From Gallaecimonas xiamenensis 3-C-1 (GTDB lineage: Bacteria; Pseudomonadota; Gammaproteobacteria; Enterobacterales; Gallaecimonadaceae), in the NCBI RefSeq assembly GCF_000299915.1, contig NZ_AMRI01000019.1, forward strand, positions 1 through 64,000: 64,000 bases of DNA, given 5' to 3'. The first letter of the stretch is position 1, and each line of letters starts with the position of its first letter. This document shows, piece by piece, positions 28,030 to 34,977 of this stretch. The position numbers were made by a program, and so were the translations under genes. A model generated the notes under the pieces. That model was given only the letters and a program-made list of their open reading frames with translations. It had not been told where the DNA came from and searched no databases.

Positions 28030-28714
28030 ACCGGCCCTGCTGCTGATGTTGACCCTGGGGCTCTACTGGGCCTTTCGCCTGCTCCAGGCCAGAGTCCAAA
28101 GTCCCTTGGTCAACCCGGTGCTGCTGGCCGTTGCCCTGTTGGTGCCGCTGCTGCTGTGGCTGGACATTCCCTATGAGCGTTACATGGTCGGTGGCCAGGT
28201 CCTCAATGCTTTGCTGGAACCGGCGGTGGTGGCCTTGGCCTACCCTATGTATCAGCAGCTCGATCTTATTCGGGCCCAATGGCGGGCCCTTCTGACAACC
28301 TGTGTTCTGGGAGTGCTGCTGGCCCTGACCTTGACCCTGGCACTGGCCTGGGCCCTTGGCGCCGACAAGGCAGTGGCCCTGTCCATGGCCCCCAAGGCGG
28401 TGACCACCCCCATTGCCATGGGCATTAGCCAGCAAGTGGGGGGTATCGCCTCCCTGACCGCCGTCTTGGTGATCATCGCCGGTATCGCTGGCGCCGTGCT
28501 GGGGCCCTGGTTGCTGGATAAGGCCAAGGTCAACAGCCCCCAAGCCAGGGGCCTTGCCATGGGCTGCGCCGCCCATGCCATAGGCACGGCCCGAATGGTG
28601 GACGAAGGACCTGAAGCGGCCGCTTTTTCCGGCCTGGCCCTTAGCCTGTGCGGGCTGATAACGGCCCTGGTGGCTCCCTGGTTACTGCCCTTACTGACGG
28701 AGTGGATGCCATGA
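28022..28714 (+). CDS. lrgB: LrgB-family membrane protein
   Basis: 230 residues with about six or seven hydrophobic segments. Family signature: ALSMAPKAVTTPIAMGISQQVGG, then AHAIGTARMVDEGPEAAAFSG. Partner of LrgA. ATG 28022 is used since upstream frame residues (from 27935) are the shadow of lrgA. Its stop overlaps the ldhA start (ATGA). Confidence 0.9.
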   Translation: MIEPALLLMLTLGLYWAFRLLQARVQSPLVNPVLLAVALLVPLLLWLDIPYERYMVGGQVLNALLEPAVVALAYPMYQQLDLIRAQWRALLTTCVLGVLLALTLTLALAWALGADKAVALSMAPKAVTTPIAMGISQQVGGIASLTAVLVIIAGIAGAVLGPWLLDKAKVNSPQARGLAMGCAAHAIGTARMVDEGPEAAAFSGLALSLCGLITALVAPWLLPLLTEWMP

Positions 28715-29700
28715 AGGTTGCTGTATTTTCTGCCAAAGCCTATGACCAGGCCGCCCTGGCCAAAGCTGGGCCCCAATACCACTGGGATTTCCTTGAACCC
28801 AGGCTGGACCAGGGCACGGCCCAGCTGGCCAAGGGCGCCAAAGCGGTGGTGGCCTTCGTCAACGACGACCTCAGCGCCCCGGTATTGACCGCCCTTAAGG
28901 CCCTGGGGGTGACCATGGTAGCGCTGCGCTGCGCCGGCTTTAACAATCTGGATCTGGCCGCCGCCGACACCCTCGGCATCCGGGTGGCCAGGGTGCCGGC
29001 TTACAGCCCCGAGGCCGTAGCCGAACATGCCGTGGGCCTGATGCTGATGCTCAACCGCCACCTGCACAAGGCCTACAACAGGGTTAGGGAAGACAATTTC
29101 AGCCTGGACGGCCTGTTGGGCTTTAACCTGCACGGCAAGACCGTGGCCCTTGTCGGGGTTGGGGCCATTGGCCTGGCCACTGCCCGTATCCTGGCCGGCT
29201 TCGGCTGCAAGCTGCTGGCCTCTGATCCCAAACCCAACCCGGCCTTCACCGCCCTTGGGGGTCAGTTCATGCCCCTGGATGAAGCCCTCGCCCAGGCCGA
29301 TGTCATCAGCCTCCATTGCCCCTTGACCCCGGACAGCTACCACCTGATCAACGCCCGGCGCCTGGGGCTGATGAAGCCGGGTTTGATGTTGATTAACACC
29401 AGCAGGGGTGCTCTACTGGATACCCAGGCGGCCATCAATGCTCTGAAGACGGGGCAATTGGGGTACCTGGGACTGGATGTGTATGAACAAGAGGGAGACC
29501 TGTTTTTTGAGGATCTCTCCAACCGCATCATCCCGGATGATGTGTTCCAGCGGCTGCTGACCTTCCCCAATGTGGTGATCACGGGACACCAGGGCTATTT
29601 CACACAGGAAGCCTTAAGTGCCATCGCGTCTACCACTGTCGACAACCTCGACGCCTTTGGGCAGAACAAACGCAGCGGCAACGAACTGACCAAGGCTTAA
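28711..29700 (+). CDS. ldhA: Fermentative D-lactate dehydrogenase
   Basis: 329 residues, identical in length to E. coli LdhA. Reduces pyruvate to D-lactate with NADH. NAD motif VGVGAIGLATARIL mid-protein, catalytic Arg in NTSRGALLDT, Glu in VYEQEGDLFFED, His in TGHQGYFT. The acidic DLFFEDLSNRII segment is typical of LdhA rather than of other 2-hydroxyacid dehydrogenases. Third gene of the lrgA-lrgB-ldhA unit. Confidence 0.93.
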   Translation: MKVAVFSAKAYDQAALAKAGPQYHWDFLEPRLDQGTAQLAKGAKAVVAFVNDDLSAPVLTALKALGVTMVALRCAGFNNLDLAAADTLGIRVARVPAYSPEAVAEHAVGLMLMLNRHLHKAYNRVREDNFSLDGLLGFNLHGKTVALVGVGAIGLATARILAGFGCKLLASDPKPNPAFTALGGQFMPLDEALAQADVISLHCPLTPDSYHLINARRLGLMKPGLMLINTSRGALLDTQAAINALKTGQLGYLGLDVYEQEGDLFFEDLSNRIIPDDVFQRLLTFPNVVITGHQGYFTQEALSAIASTTVDNLDAFGQNKRSGNELTKA

Positions 29701-29704
29701 TTGG

Positions 29705-30583
29705 ATGAACAACACACTGCTAGCGGCTTCATTGCCGCTTTTGCCGTCGGCCCTGCAACAGCCGGCAACCGACTGGCTGGCCACCCGCCCCTTCGCTGCC
29801 CGCCTGGCTCCAGAACAGGTCCAGCATTGGTGCGCCCTCAGCGGCCTGGACAAAGATCAGCTGATGCTGGCCCTGCTGCCCCTGGCCCGCTGCTTTGCCC
29901 ATGCCAGCATCTCCGACTTCTACGTGGGGGCCATAGTCGAGGGCCAAAGCGGTATCTGGTATTTCGGGGCCAACCAGGAATTTGCCGGGGCCACCCTGGG
30001 CATGACCATTCACGCCGAACAATGCGCCATCAATCATGCCCGTCAGCAAGGTGAGCAGCAGTTGGTGACCCTGGCAGTCAACTACAGCCCCTGCGGTTAT
30101 TGCCGGCAATTTATGAGCGAGATATCCCAGGATCTGAGCCTGCGGGTATTGCTGCCCGGCCGCCCGGCCCTGACCCTGGCCGATTACCTGCCGGACGCCT
30201 TCGGGCCCTGGGACCTGGACAAGGAAGAGCGGCTGCTGGCGCCACGCCAGCACAGCCTGGCCACCACCAGTACCGATCCCCTGCACCAAGCCGCCGCCAA
30301 AGCCGCCAGCCAAAGCCATGCCCCTTACACCGGCACCCTGGCCGGAGTGGCATTGCAGATGGGCAGTCAGGTAGTGACCGGCACCTATCTTGAAAATGCC
30401 GCCTACAATCCTTCCCTGCCGCCTTTGCAAGGGGCCCTTATCCAGGCGGCCATGGCCGGTATTCCCTGGCAGGCCAGCCGGCTGGTGCTGGCCCAGCGCC
30501 AAGGCAAGGTGGATCTCAAAGAAAGCACGGCCCAGTTGGCCAAGGCCCTGGGCCTGCCAGCACCGCAAGTGCTGCCCCTTTAA
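29705..30583 (+). CDS. cdd: Cytidine deaminase
   Basis: 292 residues, the long two-domain E. coli type (294). Deaminates cytidine and deoxycytidine to uridine forms. Zinc site: HAEQCAIN and PCGYCRQF; the C-terminal half is the degenerate second domain. It starts four bases after ldhA, so is likely co-transcribed, and its 3' end overlaps the convergent Arc-like gene by four bases. Confidence 0.94.
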   Translation: MNNTLLAASLPLLPSALQQPATDWLATRPFAARLAPEQVQHWCALSGLDKDQLMLALLPLARCFAHASISDFYVGAIVEGQSGIWYFGANQEFAGATLGMTIHAEQCAINHARQQGEQQLVTLAVNYSPCGYCRQFMSEISQDLSLRVLLPGRPALTLADYLPDAFGPWDLDKEERLLAPRQHSLATTSTDPLHQAAAKAASQSHAPYTGTLAGVALQMGSQVVTGTYLENAAYNPSLPPLQGALIQAAMAGIPWQASRLVLAQRQGKVDLKESTAQLAKALGLPAPQVLPL

Positions 30584-30762
30584 TCGTCCCCTTCCTGCAC
30601 CACCTTTGGCAGGGGCGGCTTTAGTCGCCCCTGCTGGTACAAGGCCTGGCGCAACAGGTATTCAATCTGGGCGTTCATGGAGCGCAGCTCGTCGTCCGCC
30701 CAGCCTTGCAGGGCCGCCAACACCTTGTCGTCAATCCGTAAGGGATAGGCTTTCTTGGCCAT
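30580..30762 (-). CDS. Arc-family ribbon-helix-helix protein
   Basis: 60 residues: strand KKAYPLRIDDKVLAAL followed by two helices with RSMNAQIEYLLRQAL, the ribbon-helix-helix pattern of Arc/MetJ DNA-binding proteins, and a short polar tail. It starts three bases after the SPFH gene stop, so it is the second gene of that operon. Candidate autoregulator: GATATC repeats occur in the operon promoter. No toxin partner is seen. Confidence 0.8.
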   Translation of the reverse strand: MAKKAYPLRIDDKVLAALQGWADDELRSMNAQIEYLLRQALYQQGRLKPPLPKVVQEGDD

Positions 30763-30765
30763 GAC

Positions 30766-31620
30766 TCAGTACAGGCTACCGGCGTTGACCACCGGCTGGG
30801 TGTGGCTCTCACCGCACAGCACCACCAACAGGTTTGACACCATCTGGGCACGGCGCTCGTCGTCCAGCTCTACTATCCCCTGGCTTTTCAGCTGCTCCAG
30901 CGCCATCTGCACCATGGACACGGCTCCTTCTACCACTTTGGCCCTGGCGGCCACCACGGCAGCGGCCTGTTGGCGCTTGAGCATGGCCGAGGCGATTTCC
31001 GGGGCATAGGCCAGGTGGGAGATGCGGGCTTCTATAACCTCCACTCCGGCCTTGTCCAGCCGGTCTTGGATCTCGGTTCTGAGCTGCTCGGCAATGTCCT
31101 GGGTGTGGCTGCGAAGGGCCACCTCCCCTTCTTCGTGCTGGTCATAGGGGTAGGAGCTGGCCAGGTTGCGCACCGCCGCTTCCGATTGGATGGACACAAA
31201 GTCCTCAAAGTCGTCCACTTCGAACACCGCTTCGTAGGTATCCACCACCCGCCATACCACAACGGCGGCGATCTCAATGGGGTTGCCGGCGGCGTCATTG
31301 ACCTTGAGCTTGTCGCTCTCGAAGTTGCGGATCCGCTGGGACACCCGCTGCTTGCTGTAGAAGGGATTGGCCCAGCGCAGCCCAGGGGTTATGGCAGTGC
31401 CGGCATAGCTGCCAAACAGCTGCAATACCTTGGCCTCGTTGGGAGCCACCATGAAAAAGCCGAACAGGCTGACGATGGCACAAAGGCCCACCAGGGCCGA
31501 CAACAGCTTCCAGGCCAGGCCTGGCATAGCCGCCGCTGCCAAAAAGGACAGCAGTATCAAAAGGGGCAGTACCACCAGCATCAGGTAACCGGACGCAACC
31601 TTGCGACGTTGTTCTTTCAT
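30766..31620 (-). CDS. SPFH/stomatin-like membrane protein
   Basis: 284 residues. Two N-terminal membrane segments (about 10-55), then an SPFH domain with [52 protein letters not shown] and a C-terminal helical coiled-coil [21 protein letters not shown]. Such proteins scaffold membrane microdomains. ATG 31620 follows GGAGG eight bases upstream; a TTG at 31635 is rejected. Operon with an Arc-like regulator, a pairing that recurs in proteobacteria. Confidence 0.88.
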   Translation of the reverse strand: MKEQRRKVASGYLMLVVLPLLILLSFLAAAAMPGLAWKLLSALVGLCAIVSLFGFFMVAPNEAKVLQLFGSYAGTAITPGLRWANPFYSKQRVSQRIRNFESDKLKVNDAAGNPIEIAAVVVWRVVDTYEAVFEVDDFEDFVSIQSEAAVRNLASSYPYDQHEEGEVALRSHTQDIAEQLRTEIQDRLDKAGVEVIEARISHLAYAPEIASAMLKRQQAAAVVAARAKVVEGAVSMVQMALEQLKSQGIVELDDERRAQMVSNLLVVLCGESHTQPVVNAGSLY

Positions 31621-31636
31621 CCTAGAATCCTCCAAA

Positions 31637-31680
31637 TTGATATCAATTAGATATCTATATGAACTTTATCACCCCGTCAA
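31637..31680 (-). promoter_or_regulatory. Promoter region of the SPFH operon with GATATC repeats
   Basis: A TTGACG -35 (31675-31680) precedes an AT-rich -10 region near 31652-31659. Two GATATC palindromes start exactly 11 bp apart (31639-31644, 31650-31655), on the same helix face, across the likely -10/start region. Candidate operator for the Arc-like protein; inference. Confidence 0.4.
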
Positions 31681-31745
31681 GCCGTTGTCCCTGTCGTCGG
31701 CCTTTGGCATTCTTGGGCCTTTGTCATTACCGGCCTGTACATTCC

Positions 31746-32786
31746 ATGAGCCTTCCTTTTGTCATCAAAGCTGGCGCCAGCGCCCGTCAGCGCCTGCTGG
31801 AGCAGGACTTTGCCCCTGAACTTTTCAGCGCCATGCTGGGGGCCTCCGGGGGCCCCAAATGGTTTGTGCTGTCCGGCCTTGACCAGTTTCTAGGTGGGGA
31901 GTTTTTGGCGGGCAGATCCCTGGACCTGCTGGGCAGTTCGGTGGGAGGCTGGCGCATGGCAGCCCATGCCAGCGCCGATCCGGTGGCAGCCATAGTGCGC
32001 TTTCGCGACTTTTACCATCACCTGTCCTACGCACAAGGTGCCACACCCCGCCATATCTCCGATTCGAGCCGGGCCATGGTGACCACCTTGCTGGGCAGCC
32101 GTGGCGCCGAGGAGATCGTCGCCAACCCCCTCAAACAATTGCACCTGGTGACTGCCGGTTGCAAAGGCTTGCTGCAAAGCGAGCGCAAAGGTCCGCAGAT
32201 GCTGGGCCTGGGCCTGGCAGCCCTTGGCAATGTGCTGCACAGGCGTAGCCTGGGGGCTTTTTTTAGCCGCAGTATCTTCCACACCGGCAGCCAGCCCCAT
32301 TGGTTTGGCACCGGCGATCTGCCCACCGAATACCTGCCCCTGACCCAACGCAATTTGCCCAAGGCCCTGGAAGCCACCGGCGCCATCCCCCTGGTGCTGG
32401 AAGGGGTCGCCTTGGATGGCAGCCGTCATAAGGTGCACCGGGACGGTGGCATCATCGACTACCACTTCGACCTGCCCTTTCACACCCAAGGCCTGGTGCT
32501 CTACCCCCATTTCTATCCCCAGGCCATTCCAGGCTGGTTCGACAAGGGCCTCAAGTGGCGCAAGCCCAAAGCCGCCCATTACGACAACGTGGTGATGGTG
32601 GCGCCGTCGCCGGCCCTGGTGGCCGAACTGCCCTATGGCAAGATCAGCGACCGCAAGGATTTCGAGCAGTTGGATGATGACAGCCGTATCCGTTATTGGC
32701 AGGAGGTGATCGATGCAGGCAATCGTTTGGCCGACAGTTTTGCGGCAAGCCTCAAAAACGGCCAATGGCGCCAAGCCCTGCTTTAA
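31746..32786 (+). CDS. Patatin-like phospholipase/acyl hydrolase
   Basis: 346 residues. Oxyanion-hole glycine-rich GASGGPKWFVL (about 27-37), nucleophile elbow GSSVGG and catalytic DGG in RDGGIIDYHF make a complete Ser-Asp dyad. No signal peptide, so probably cytoplasmic or secreted by a special route. The frame opens at 31659, but ATG 31746 fits the domain. Distinct from the second patatin at 62004. Confidence 0.85.
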   Translation: MSLPFVIKAGASARQRLLEQDFAPELFSAMLGASGGPKWFVLSGLDQFLGGEFLAGRSLDLLGSSVGGWRMAAHASADPVAAIVRFRDFYHHLSYAQGATPRHISDSSRAMVTTLLGSRGAEEIVANPLKQLHLVTAGCKGLLQSERKGPQMLGLGLAALGNVLHRRSLGAFFSRSIFHTGSQPHWFGTGDLPTEYLPLTQRNLPKALEATGAIPLVLEGVALDGSRHKVHRDGGIIDYHFDLPFHTQGLVLYPHFYPQAIPGWFDKGLKWRKPKAAHYDNVVMVAPSPALVAELPYGKISDRKDFEQLDDDSRIRYWQEVIDAGNRLADSFAASLKNGQWRQALL

Positions 32787-32850
32787 GCTGTGGTATCCTC
32801 TCGCGCCATAATAAAGACCAAGACCCTACAAGCTAAGGAGATCACTCAGG

Positions 32851-33603
32851 ATGCGACGTCCACTGGTGATGGGAAACTGGAAGCTGCACGGCAGCAAGGC
32901 TTCTGTGGAAAAACTGCTCGTCGAGCTGATGGTCAAGGCCAATGAAGTCGAAGGGGTAGAGATAGCCGTCTGCCCGCCCTTGGTGTTTGTGGGCCAGGCC
33001 GAACGCCTGCTGCGCTACAGTCAAATAGCCCTGGGCGCCCAGAACATCGACGTCAACCGCCAGGGTGCCTTCACCGGTGAAGTTGCCGCCGACATGCTCG
33101 GTGAGTTTGGGGTACGTTATGTGCTGGTTGGCCATTCCGAGCGCCGCGCCATGCACCATGAGAACGACGACCTAGTGGCCCGCAAGTTTGAAGCGGTCAA
33201 GGCCGCCGGCCTTATCCCGGTGCTCTGTGTTGGCGAAACCCAGGCCGAGCGCAACAACGGCGAAACCAAAGATGTCATCGGCCACCAACTGCAAGCCGTG
33301 GTCAAGCGCTGTGGCCGCAAGGCCTTTGACAATGCGGTGGTCGCCTACGAGCCGGTTTGGGCTATTGGCTCCGGCCAGGCCGCCAGCCCAGTCGATGCCC
33401 AAAAGGTGCACGAGTTTATCCGCGCCCAGGTGGCAGCCCAGGATCCGGCCAGTGCCCAGGCCCTGCGCATCCTCTACGGTGGCTCGGTCAAGGCCAGCAA
33501 TGCCCAGGCCCTGTTCATGATGGACGACGTAGACGGCGCCCTGGTCGGTGGGGCCTCGCTAGACGCCCAGGAATTCAGCGGCATCTTCAACGCCGCCCTG
33601 TAA
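32851..33603 (+). CDS. tpiA: Triosephosphate isomerase
   Basis: 250-residue TIM barrel interconverting dihydroxyacetone phosphate and glyceraldehyde 3-phosphate. Catalytic K11 (GNWK), H95 (VGHSERR) and E167 (AYEPVWAIGSG) all present; phosphate loop GGSVK near the end. Overlaps nothing; AAGGAG precedes ATG. Confidence 0.97.
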   Translation: MRRPLVMGNWKLHGSKASVEKLLVELMVKANEVEGVEIAVCPPLVFVGQAERLLRYSQIALGAQNIDVNRQGAFTGEVAADMLGEFGVRYVLVGHSERRAMHHENDDLVARKFEAVKAAGLIPVLCVGETQAERNNGETKDVIGHQLQAVVKRCGRKAFDNAVVAYEPVWAIGSGQAASPVDAQKVHEFIRAQVAAQDPASAQALRILYGGSVKASNAQALFMMDDVDGALVGGASLDAQEFSGIFNAAL

Positions 33604-33607
33604 GCCA

Positions 33608-33636
33608 AAGAAACCGTCGTCAGGCGGTTTTTTTCT
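33608..33636 (+). terminator. tpiA terminator
   Basis: Short stem AAACCG/CGGTTT with an eight-base loop and seven T. Confidence 0.7.
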
Positions 33637-33727
33637 GCCCACACCGCTTGCCAGCCCCCGCATCCCTGACTAGGATCCCGGGGCTTTTTTGGCTTCACGC
33701 AATCGATTTGATAATAAGGAACAGACA

Positions 33728-34660
33728 ATGGCTTCCATTCCTCATATCGACATGAGTCGTTATGACAACGATTTCGATGCCCTGGTGCAGGATATCGGCA
33801 AGGGTTACGAGTCTTTCGGCTTCGTTGCCCTAACCCAGCACGGGATCAGCGACGATATCATCCACGGCGCCCTGGATATCAGCCGGGAGCTGTTCGCCCT
33901 GCCGGAAGAAACCAAGAAAAAATATCACCTTAAAGGCAAGGGCGGCGCCCGTGGCTACACTCCCTTTGGCACCGAGATCGCCAAGGACGCCAAGCACGTC
34001 GACCTCAAAGAGTTCTGGCACGTGGGCCGTGAGCTGGAAGGCCAAGCCCCCTACCCCCAGCTGACTCCCAACGTCTGGCCCGAAGAAGTGCCGGCTTTCA
34101 AAACCCGCATGCTCGACCTCTACCAGGCCCTGGATGCCCTGGGCAACAAGGTGCTGGACGCCCTGGCCGTTTACCTCAAACAGCCCCGCGACTTCTTCAG
34201 AGACAAGGTCAACCTGGGTAACTCCATTCTGCGCCCCCTGCACTATCCGCCCATCATCGACGAAGGCACCCCTTCGGTGCGCGCCGCCGCCCACGAAGAC
34301 ATCAACGTGCTGACCCTGCTGGTAGGCTCTCGCGAGCCGGGCCTGGAAGTGCTGGCCAAAGACGGCAGCTGGATTGAAGTGTCCATCATCGAAGGGGCCA
34401 TCATCTGCAACATCGGCGACATGCTGCAGCGTATGACCAACTACCTGCTGCCCTCCACCACCCACAGGGTAGTGAACCCGCCCATGCCCTTTAGCGCCAA
34501 CTCCCGCTATTCCATTCCCTTCTTCCTGCACTTCAACCCGGACGTCATCATCGACGCCCTGGACAGCTGCGTCAGCGAAGACAGGCCCAAGAAAGACCCC
34601 GCCATCAGCTCTGACGACTACCTGATGGAGAGGCTGCGGGAAATCGGCCTTATCAAGTAA
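33728..34660 (+). CDS. 2-oxoglutarate/Fe(II)-dependent oxygenase (isopenicillin-N-synthase fold)
   Basis: 310 residues. N-terminal DIOX_N region (PHIDMSRYDNDFDALVQDIG; LPEETKKKY) and C-terminal jelly roll with the iron ligands H-x-D in AAHEDINVLT and distal His in TTHRVVNP, plus RYSIPFF whose Arg binds 2-oxoglutarate. The substrate is unknown; relatives hydroxylate or cyclise small metabolites. ATG 33728 follows AAGGAA; the frame begins earlier at 33689 without support. Single gene with a strong terminator. Confidence 0.9.
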   Translation: MASIPHIDMSRYDNDFDALVQDIGKGYESFGFVALTQHGISDDIIHGALDISRELFALPEETKKKYHLKGKGGARGYTPFGTEIAKDAKHVDLKEFWHVGRELEGQAPYPQLTPNVWPEEVPAFKTRMLDLYQALDALGNKVLDALAVYLKQPRDFFRDKVNLGNSILRPLHYPPIIDEGTPSVRAAAHEDINVLTLLVGSREPGLEVLAKDGSWIEVSIIEGAIICNIGDMLQRMTNYLLPSTTHRVVNPPMPFSANSRYSIPFFLHFNPDVIIDALDSCVSEDRPKKDPAISSDDYLMERLREIGLIK

Positions 34661-34663
34661 ATG

Positions 34664-34690
34664 CAAAAAGGCGCCACAAGGCGCCTTTTT
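34664..34690 (+). terminator. Terminator of the 2OG oxygenase gene
   Basis: Ten-base-pair stem AAAAGGCGCC/GGCGCCTTTT with ACAA loop and T run. Confidence 0.9.
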
Positions 34691-34695
34691 CAGAT

Positions 34696-34723
34696 AAAAA
34701 AAACGGCTTCCCGAAGGAAGCCG
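34696..34723 (-). terminator. Minus-strand terminator with UUCG loop
   Basis: On the minus strand: perfect 8-bp stem CGGCTTCC/GGAAGCCG with TTCG loop, followed by eight T. No annotated minus-strand gene feeds into it, which implies an unlisted leftward transcript. Confidence 0.8.
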
Positions 34724-34724
34724 C

Positions 34725-34925
34725 GAGGTGCGTCCAAAAAACCGCTGGATGTCCAGGGTTATATAGCGATGCGACATTGGTTGGGGTGCCTTGGGTTCCC
34801 GTGTCTCCCTCTCCCTTGCCTGGCTTGCCGACGAATCGGCCGGCCAAATTGCACGGGAACTTTGGGGCGCCTCATGCCAACGCCATCTCAGGTTGCCCTG
34901 TTGACCAAGGAAGGGCATGATAAAC
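34725..34925 (-). ncRNA. Candidate structured small RNA (novel, minus strand)
   Basis: The gap between the oxygenase and the CadC-like gene (34661-34977) has no credible ORF but dense pairing. Reading leftward: TCATGCC (34920-34914) with GGCATGA (34878-34872); GTTGG with CCAAC enclosing a nine-base stem CACGGGAAC 34852-34860 / GTTCCCGTG 34795-34803; inside it GCCGA-TTCG-TCGGC. A weaker terminator (34736-34760) and the strong one at 34696 follow. UUCG loops and U runs favour the minus strand; one outer stem pairs slightly better on the plus strand (G-U instead of A-C). No match to 6S, SRP, RNase P or tmRNA that I recognise. Exact ends and promoter are not determined. Confidence 0.5.
34736..34760 (-). 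terminator. Possible first minus-strand terminator
   Basis: On the minus strand AACCCTGG / CCAGCGGTT pair around ACAT with one bulged C, followed by T residues. Upstream of the stronger terminator at 34696. Confidence 0.5.
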
Positions 34926-34977
34926 AGGTGAGATTTTTGTGATCTTTTTATTTTAAAATAAAAATCAAGGACTTAGA

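Noticed and set aside
34653-34847. 64-codon minus-strand ORF in the structured gap
   Set aside because: Runs through both minus-strand terminators and the conserved-looking stems; no ribosome site.
34725-34925. 6S, SRP 4.5S or RNase P RNA
   Set aside because: Compared by eye with their conserved cores; no match, so left as an unclassified candidate.
34945-34962. Perfect AT-only 18-bp palindrome as a strong promoter
   Set aside because: No -35/-10 pair with acceptable spacing could be placed on either strand.
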